From NCBI GenBank assembly GCA_012798135.1, contig JAAZNU010000066.1:1-9638 (forward strand): a DNA stretch of 9,638 bases. Reading direction: 5' to 3'. This DNA is from Veillonellaceae bacterium (GTDB taxonomy: Bacteria > Bacillota_C > Negativicutes > UBA1444). Within the stretch, counting starts at the first letter, position 1; each line of letters begins with the position of its first letter. Under the pieces are notes generated by a model. It was not told where the DNA came from and searched no databases. It was given only the letters and a program-made list of their open reading frames with translations. Positions 9,301 to 9,638 of the stretch are shown piece after piece. The position numbers and the translations under genes are program-made.

Positions 9301-9638
9301 GAATCAACAGAACTTCCTGTTATTGAAGCATTTATTGTTATATTTGAACCAACATTATCGCTTGTGTTTGTCGGGTAGTTTATTGTAATTGAATCAACAG
9401 GGTCAATAACAAAGTCAAAGTCAATGCTGTTTATTATCTTTAAGTCAAAAGAATCTTGAGGATTGGTTAAATTTGTTAAGTATATCTTATAATATGATTC
9501 ATTTGTTATGTTTTCAAAAGTTGCTATCAATTGGGTTTGGTTTCTTTCATAAACTTCTATTGTAGAAGTATTTTCATTTGAAGACTTAGCATAAATTGTT
9601 ATATCCCTTGATGAAGTCAAATTAGTTTCAAATTGAAG
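3..9638 (-). CDS. Giant extracellular multidomain glycoprotein, partial at both ends
   Basis: One stop-free frame fills the window on the minus strand (3,212 complete codons, from LQFETNLTSS to YPFFKRKLF). Start and stop codons lie outside, so the full protein is longer. I see no signal peptide or membrane helix in the visible part. It is a chain of about 20 beta-sandwich modules (Ig-like, CARDB, NEW3-like), two predicted beta-propellers, a cysteine knot, a Gly linker and a sequon-poor C-terminal pair of domains. N-x-S/T sequons are dense throughout except in the last 240 residues, which fits an N-glycosylated surface protein. Cysteines are sparse overall and cluster in the propellers and in a few small motifs, where they are mostly paired. 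No catalytic motif was recognised. The likely role is a cell-surface or S-layer-associated adhesin or stalk protein of an archaeon, possibly DPANN. The reading frame is certain; function and taxon are inferred. Confidence 0.96.
363..722 (-). other. Membrane-proximal beta domain 1 (residues 2973-3092)
   Basis: VSLEQIKNIFENFYDIGGIK begins with a short amphipathic helix, followed by ELFAGESASARVTLANTLTT, PVSMRLTAEGDIEDFIFFAD and KIEPKTYEGNLVFNTRTKQG. The 'G-e-s-a-x-v-x-v-x-l-x-N', 'k-e-s-k-d-l-l-v-k-i-x-l-P', 'p-k-t-y-e-G-n-l-v-f' strands match spacer domains that bind the anchor region of archaeal surface proteins. It has no N-x-S/T sequon and is richer in Lys and Glu than the stalk. Confidence 0.65.
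723..782 (-). other. Flexible linker with Gly-Ser tract (residues 2953-2972)
   Basis: KETANIVPSS is followed by GGSGGGGGSG. The low-complexity Gly-Ser run has no predicted structure and separates the glycan-rich ectodomain from the C-terminal pair of domains. In the coding strand it is a very G-rich island (G runs of five, five, two and six bases) in otherwise AT-rich DNA. Confidence 0.9.
783..845 (-). other. Six-position Cys knot motif C-G-N-G-x-C-E ... C-S-L-D-C (residues 2932-2952)
   Basis: Twenty-one residues with four cysteines: C-G-N-G-L-C-E-R, then a short linker with E-T-T, then C-S-L-D-C. This 'CGNGxCE-(x)n-E-(x)n-C-x-x-D-C' motif recurs near the C-terminus of many extracellular archaeal and eukaryotic proteins as a small disulfide knot; the same acidic positions are kept here (E after the second Cys, E in the loop, D before the last Cys). 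It sits between the last sequon-rich domain and the Gly linker. Confidence 0.85.
846..1091 (-). other. C-terminal Cys-pair beta domain (residues 2850-2931)
   Basis: FIGFSSNSSGFSSNPVTIIF, NYTPYNYESSYNLKIVKCES, WNYSSRTCTGSWETLNSYIN, then STKEVQGNSFGFSSYFLAEN. The run 'i-v-k-C-x-x-W-n-y-s-s-r-t-C-x-G-x-W' followed by 'v-x-g-x-x-x-x-F-S-s-Y-x-l-A-E' resembles a closing domain I associate, from memory, with archaeal surface proteins; it also has some likeness to the PGF-pre-PGF context. It leads directly into the CGNG knot. Confidence 0.65.
1092..1385 (-). other. Carboxypeptidase-regulatory-like domain (residues 2752-2849)
   Basis: YKWDLSFFDNNLDSIPGIIL, LLRPNTSTILVNGETDMLGK, then VSLSVNRRFYDIQLDFDKDK and VIIKDVNLSN. 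The pattern 'l-x-P-n-t-s-t-x-l-x-n-G-x-T-D-x-x-G-x-V-s-l-x-V-x-r-r-x-Y-d-i-q' resembles CarboxypepD_reg/SpaA-like domains, where a property is modified by a short beta-barrel. This region is richer in Lys, Asp and Arg than the stalk before it. Confidence 0.55.
1386..1670 (-). other. Ig-like module (residues 2657-2751)
   Basis: TSPKFNITRTNVNKNQNISL, IAEITDNVFVDNFSAILIYP, then TTYTNNTINLTLPGEYLINY and TAIDSSGNSNSTLDWFEVYD. 'd-n-v-x-v-d-n', 'l-p-G-x-Y-x-i-n-Y-t-A-i-D-s-s-G-N' are classic Ig/HYR-like motifs, making this one of the best-matching modules in the chain. Confidence 0.72.
1671..1985 (-). other. Ig-like module with Cys pair (residues 2552-2656)
   Basis: VLINVFSPTSLSPFVNVSPG, DNLVFLVNVSYQGNSIDNNI, then INNIPCSNLDYFYNQTNWVI with LCTAPNLSDGGTYDLLLQLE. 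The strand 'v-s-P-G-d-n-l-v-f-l-V-n-v' and the close 'd-G-G-t-Y-d-l-l-l' give an Ig-like sandwich. The cysteines in IPCSN and ILCTAP probably pair. It ends SLIIYKDI before the next TSPKF opening. Confidence 0.6.
1986..2294 (-). other. NEW3-like module (residues 2449-2551)
   Basis: WDWNLSFYSINVTKFGETSG, EVLITNLGNVNMTFEISSTN, SLYIPLGQSAKFLINYTAPA, then EEGSYQAKINVTN and REILVNLTVSN. 'i-t-N-l-G-N-v-n-m-t-f', 'p-l-G-q-s-a-k-f' and 'e-e-G-s-Y-x-a-k-i-n-V' follow the same spacer grammar as the preceding module. No cysteine. Confidence 0.6.
2295..2618 (-). other. NEW3-like module with one Cys pair (residues 2341-2448)
   Basis: KSFLPSPSSLVYNVFMNETS, SLNLTLENTGNDLLQLFNFN, then CVSGALC, then FIITPNESNFNIPINNSKLL and GMYYGTLNISEKNVSQLVEI. 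'l-x-N-t-G-n-d-l-l' and 's-G-x-Y-y-G-t-l-n-i-s' are the two marks of this spacer class. The CVSGALC pair forms a small local loop. Confidence 0.58.
2619..2978 (-). other. NEW3/CARDB-like module (residues 2221-2340)
   Basis: SYRVVILNISGNLSSISTSQ, then DSFPINYVINNTGIVSAYTP, then TQYNQTFQVNISPLTPPGIY and NLNATINWRNPDNTLDSRTT. 'N-n-T-G-x-v-s-A' and 's-P-l-T-P-P-G-x-Y-x-l' identify the structural-spacer type shared with the other modules. No cysteine. Confidence 0.55.
2979..3320 (-). other. Ig-like module (residues 2107-2220)
   Basis: NITNIWFYLEGISGNRAEVN, then KNLTIKIRAIDDVNLNESSM, then VNISYGASTTTLTAENLCGE, with YAGDYRVKAWVYDAPTG at the end. The 'a-x-D-d-v-n-l' and 'y-a-G-d-Y-x-v-k-a-w-v-y-D' strands are standard for an Ig-like domain following a P-x-I opening. 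A short Cys pair (LCGEYGQC) closes a hairpin. Confidence 0.6.
3321..3725 (-). other. NEW3/CARDB-like module with Cys-rich loop (residues 1972-2106)
   Basis: YDYSWYYLPSSNFTNNISYA is followed by NYTLINTGNTNLTINVSYLS, a strand pair typical of NEW3-type modules. An unusual loop, CICDGVLPCDYTC (3534-3572), is inserted between strands. The module closes with TVINIPKGENSSFSIYQKGY and VRIIVKFFN. The four close cysteines with three acidic residues could make two local disulfides or a metal site. Function unknown. Confidence 0.55.
3726..4043 (-). other. NEW3-like (NPCBM-associated) domain (residues 1866-1971)
   Basis: LLNISGNSFNQTVSHGQNSS, then GDIPENWLSFNPNYIDSLGA, then GETREVNLSIHVPKYTSPGN, ending FNLTINVP. 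The succession 'iP-e-n-W-l-s-f', 'l-x-a-G-e-t-r-e-V-x-l-x-i-x-V-P', 's-P-G-x-Y' is the hallmark of the NPCBM-associated NEW3 family, common in extracellular archaeal and bacterial proteins as a structural spacer. Confidence 0.75.
4044..4409 (-). other. CARDB/DUF11-like module (residues 1744-1865)
   Basis: TSGEIYIPSIEIADYNPNFE leads into YVFYLNSTINNTGRASMSDI and later CSKLLPEQSCNISLMIRIKS and ITWRANWTDNDGGTSGGDEY. The core 'N-n-t-G-r-a-x-m-s-d' strand and 'l-x-p-e-q-s-C-x-i-s-l' strand recall the alternating-strand pattern of CARDB and DUF11-type domains, where a Cys pair (here in YCSK and SCNI) stabilises the loop. The segment ends with YINISENS. NST, NNT, NMT, NIS and NWT sequons are visible. 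Confidence 0.55.
4410..4703 (-). other. Beta module with close Cys pair (residues 1646-1743)
   Basis: VYSVERNYSQISNYSLRVNY, then GGLINGTIKAVIYNSS, then KYCDAINSCYISWIIPTE and LMFGNYSINLTGYNES. The strand 'G-x-I-n-G-t-i-k' and the closing 'G-n-Y-s-i-n-l-t' fit an Ig/Big-like module of the kind used for material properties or stress in repeat proteins. CDAINSC is a six-residue-spaced Cys pair, likely a local disulfide. Family not assigned. Confidence 0.5.
4704..4868 (-). other. Short Ig-like module with D-S-N-G-N-Y turn (residues 1591-1645)
   Basis: TTDSNGNYTHNVTIPATDLG and PLEVRISQLADDTHPAVVGQ end in ISIWANTIP. The 'T-D-x-n-G-n-y-t-x-x-v-t-i-P' strand is typical of the second half of repeat Ig-like modules. 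Its first half is probably the preceding IS-I-LGFNA strand, so the boundary with the domain before is soft. Confidence 0.45.
4869..5153 (-). other. Beta-sandwich with R-x-S-x-D-G-x-x-W motif (residues 1496-1590)
   Basis: ILKWERQLNNGEIKVQLRES is followed by NDGNSWDEWSINYTDN and SKPYIQYKVWFLTSNQTQSP, ending VLTGISILGF. The series 'W...l..G.i.vqlR.S.DG.sW..W', 'yiQykv.l.s.....sP.l..i.i' is a recognisable module found in secreted proteins beside sugar-binding or sialidase-like domains. I know it by pattern but not by a secure family name. No cysteine is present. Confidence 0.6.
5154..5531 (-). other. Possible jelly-roll / carbohydrate-binding-like module (residues 1370-1495)
   Basis: NVINYSSEGWYAPAGSLFWL, then IIYRFDSPTLFYNASAYIET, then SLWYSFDNSNWNLLSST, then STVYIKINSDTFSF and NPVVRFEFNFSNY. 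The strand order and the 'a-v-Y-v-k-i' and 'W-x-x-S-x-D-x-x-x-W' motifs resemble modules that describe how much a sample differs from a reference, and the discoidin-like or sialidase-associated beta sandwiches. Aromatic residues are enriched (many W, Y, F), which could suit glycan contact. Assignment is tentative. Confidence 0.45.
5532..5831 (-). other. Beta-sandwich module after CARDB (residues 1270-1369)
   Basis: TQIANITLNSPSLVNTTEII leads into SVNGTITGNDGTLLPNQKF and VNASNGQAKLNLSLYGD. The pattern 'g-v-x-d-x-x-G-t-l-l-p-n-q-x-f' followed by a G-x-a strand resembles domains in which a value or modifier is described by two strands, such as invasin/Big-like folds, but I cannot name the family. 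It ends in a Tyr/Asn-rich stretch (YTYYTNNYTTEN). Confidence 0.5.
5832..6143 (-). other. CARDB-type adhesion domain (residues 1166-1269)
   Basis: The segment starts ILPDLTISNVSYPELYSN and runs through TLITINVSNNQPSNASNVNV. It ends with the diagnostic FNITIDPQNLIMESNDSNN. The opening 'P-D-L-x-I/V', the central 'N-x-x-x-x-x-A' strand and the final 'vDp-n-i-Es-dsNN' are the marks of the CARDB family (cell-adhesion-related domain found in bacteria and archaea). Two cysteines (SCYLND and NCTKTL) may pair. It lies mid-stalk. Confidence 0.82.
6144..6416 (-). other. Ig-like domain 5 (residues 1075-1165)
   Basis: APIITLLHPLNNSIQYSNFV, a Cys in VDQCLLSVDG, and closing strands HGYHNITISCNDSFSNRRD match the layout of domain 1 (9126-9395), including both cysteines and the GYHN turn. 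This suggests duplication of a module. It ends at EYNVRA, just before the CARDB domain. Confidence 0.72.
6417..6725 (-). other. Ig-like domain 4 (residues 972-1074)
   Basis: This follows directly on the last half-blade of propeller B: LVIKQGPEIQFVSPTTLTG, then ITINITLNLYGSIFKNLTLN, and the closing strands YTFSGLSDGHYSFNASVVND. It ends in ESIYLDTT, with the next module starting at APIITLL. It has no cysteine. The 'L-D-T-T-A-P' junction is a common boundary between Ig-like (Big/HYR-like) modules in surface proteins. Confidence 0.7.
6726..7706 (-). repeat. Beta-propeller B: seven PQQ-like blades (residues 645-971)
   Basis: Seven blade motifs start at Cys codons with upper bases 7649, 7511, 7373, 7235, 7085, 6932 and 6794. 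Unit lengths are 46, 46, 46, 50, 51 and 46 residues, then a 23-residue half unit ending KKVLKQDN. A 19-residue half-blade, LVWNTSSRLTPLSVIRSLS (7650-7706), comes first and again keeps the docking Trp, so ring closure would give seven blades. Blades 1-4 match the consensus closely (blade 2 has HIWNRT with the true Trp). Blade 5 carries about five extra residues (CYILSTLLLDNYKVSFLRL). Blade 6 is degenerate (CDSVYCFAINLQGMLLQINK). All seven keep C-D-S and the second Cys. Confidence 0.75.
7707..7991 (-). other. Ig/PKD-like domain 3 between the propellers (residues 550-644)
   Basis: SAPVINWLQINPPYYPSSEI opens the module. It continues with FSDLDNDNATLYFKWYINGT, a PKD/Ig-type 'D-x-D-x-D ... WyvNGt' strand, and closes with AGDVLNLSVYADDGTNTSES. 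It is a sister of the split domain but lacks the Cys pair. The acidic DLDNDN turn could bind a metal ion, as in some cadherin/PKD-like modules; this is speculative. It separates propeller A from propeller B. Confidence 0.7.
7992..8201 (-). other. Ig-like domain 2, second half (residues 480-549)
   Basis: EPLFLNITWYKNGIFNSTF continues the domain broken at 9033, with the typical TWYKNG strand. The closing strands are FTKGDNWVCEVKPYD and GEVKNSSSSLIIN. The Cys in WVCEV pairs logically with the Cys of LICNF in the first half, so the core disulfide would span the inserted propeller. Joined, the two halves give about 101 residues, normal for this module. NIT, NST, NGT, NTS, NFT and NSS sequons are present. 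Confidence 0.78.
8202..9032 (-). repeat. Beta-propeller A: six PQQ-like blades (residues 203-479)
   Basis: Six blade motifs start at Cys codons whose upper bases are 8969, 8831, 8693, 8552, 8417 and 8270. Unit lengths are 46, 46, 47, 45 and 49 residues, then a 23-residue half unit. The consensus is CDSDFCYxGDxxGYFLKINKTSG, then VHIYNRTSGY and a variable tail. KINKTSGVHIY aligns with the PQQ tryptophan-docking pattern AxDxxTGxxxW (D to N, T to S, W to Y). A 21-residue half-blade, PVVVWGEKTNVFAAFTIISF plus T (8970-9032), precedes the first Cys and keeps the docking Trp. The block ends at KIRKNSG. First and last halves together make one blade, the usual ring-closing arrangement, so I predict a six-bladed propeller. 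Blade 6 (CDSYFCYTTDDSYSLFKIR) is divergent. The family assignment rests on pattern only; no PQQ-binding residues are claimed. Confidence 0.75.
8320..8657 (-). repeat. 62-bp identical pair, skipping the blade in between
   Basis: Bases 8320-8381 and 8596-8657 are identical over 62 positions (blades 5 and 3 of propeller A). The intervening blade 4 differs at the N-R-T / N-T-T part. This suggests that a two-blade unit was duplicated, or that conversion acted between non-adjacent blades. Confidence 0.9.
9033..9125 (-). other. Ig-like domain 2, first half (residues 172-202), interrupted by propeller A
   Basis: LPPNVTSVILTPATLDKNQN followed by LICNFTISDDN gives the first three strands of a familiar Ig module, with Cys in strand B and a D-D-N turn. 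The expected continuation, a '[GD]xLxxxxTWYKNG' strand, is missing here. It appears 277 codons later at 7992-8201, so the propeller is nested in the loop after SDDN. Confidence 0.75.
9126..9395 (-). other. Ig-like beta-sandwich domain 1 (residues 82-171)
   Basis: The segment opens with ITINYPTNTSDNVGSNITINASI, which has the usual first strands of bacterial/archaeal Ig-like domains. It ends with the diagnostic last strands GYHNLTVYCNDTSNAFNS ('dG-hn-tVya-D-agN' pattern). Two cysteines (in DSCFVSL and VYCND) sit on opposite strands and could form the core disulfide. The same layout recurs at 6144-6416. Confidence 0.7.
9396..9638 (-). other. Partial N-terminal beta domain (residues 1-81)
   Basis: The visible part begins inside a beta-rich domain. 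It has alternating hydrophobic strands (DITIYAKSS, TIEVYERN, LIATF, YYKIYLTNL, SFDLKIINS) and ends in FDFVIDPV. From memory, a similar segment ending in a D-P-V/I motif precedes Ig domains in other large surface proteins of DPANN archaea. The domain is cut by the window edge, so neither its start nor its family can be fixed. Sequons NLT, NTS, NQT, NIT and NES are present. Confidence 0.55.

Overview
The whole window is the interior of one giant protein gene read on the minus strand. Reading down from base 9638, one frame runs 3,212 codons to base 3 without a stop. I checked its phase at about twenty places and found no frameshift. Neither the start nor the stop codon is inside the window. There is no intergenic DNA, RNA gene, promoter or terminator here. 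The + strand holds only short shadow frames.

The product is an extracellular glycoprotein built almost entirely from beta-sandwich domains. It is rich in Asn, Ser, Thr and Ile and carries well over 100 N-x-S/T sequons by my reading. The DNA is AT-rich, with many ATA and AGA codons. Several features recall giant surface proteins of small-genome archaea of the DPANN type (Pacearchaeota or Woesearchaeota-like): serial Ig, CARDB and NEW3-type domains, a CGNGxCE...C..DC knot, and a Gly linker before a sequon-poor membrane-proximal region. The taxon is an inference from style, not proven.

Layout in protein order (high to low coordinates): a partial beta domain (9396-9638); an Ig-like domain (9126-9395); an Ig-like domain split by a first beta-propeller (first half 9033-9125, propeller A 8202-9032, second half 7992-8201); an Ig-like domain (7707-7991); a second beta-propeller B (6726-7706); two Ig-like domains (6144-6725); a CARDB domain (5832-6143); a block with possible carbohydrate-binding or jelly-roll-like modules (4410-5831); a long string of CARDB/NEW3/Ig-type modules (1386-4409); a regulatory-like domain (1092-1385); a Cys-pair domain (846-1091); a six-Cys knot (783-845); a Gly-rich linker (723-782); and two sequon-poor beta domains (3-722). 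The last of these probably precede a transmembrane anchor encoded just beyond base 1.

The most notable content is a pair of propellers made of 13 blades of about 46 residues. The blades resemble PQQ-type (tryptophan-docking) repeats. Each carries an invariant CDSx[FY]C hairpin, and most carry two sequons at fixed positions. Block A has 6 blade motifs and block B has 7. Each block starts with a C-terminal half-blade and ends with an N-terminal half-blade, as expected for ring closure. Near-identical DNA shared within and between the blocks points to recent duplication or gene conversion. A plausible job is adhesion or recognition at the surface of a small archaeal cell, with the propellers displayed on a long Ig stalk. 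Function and ligand cannot be read from the sequence.
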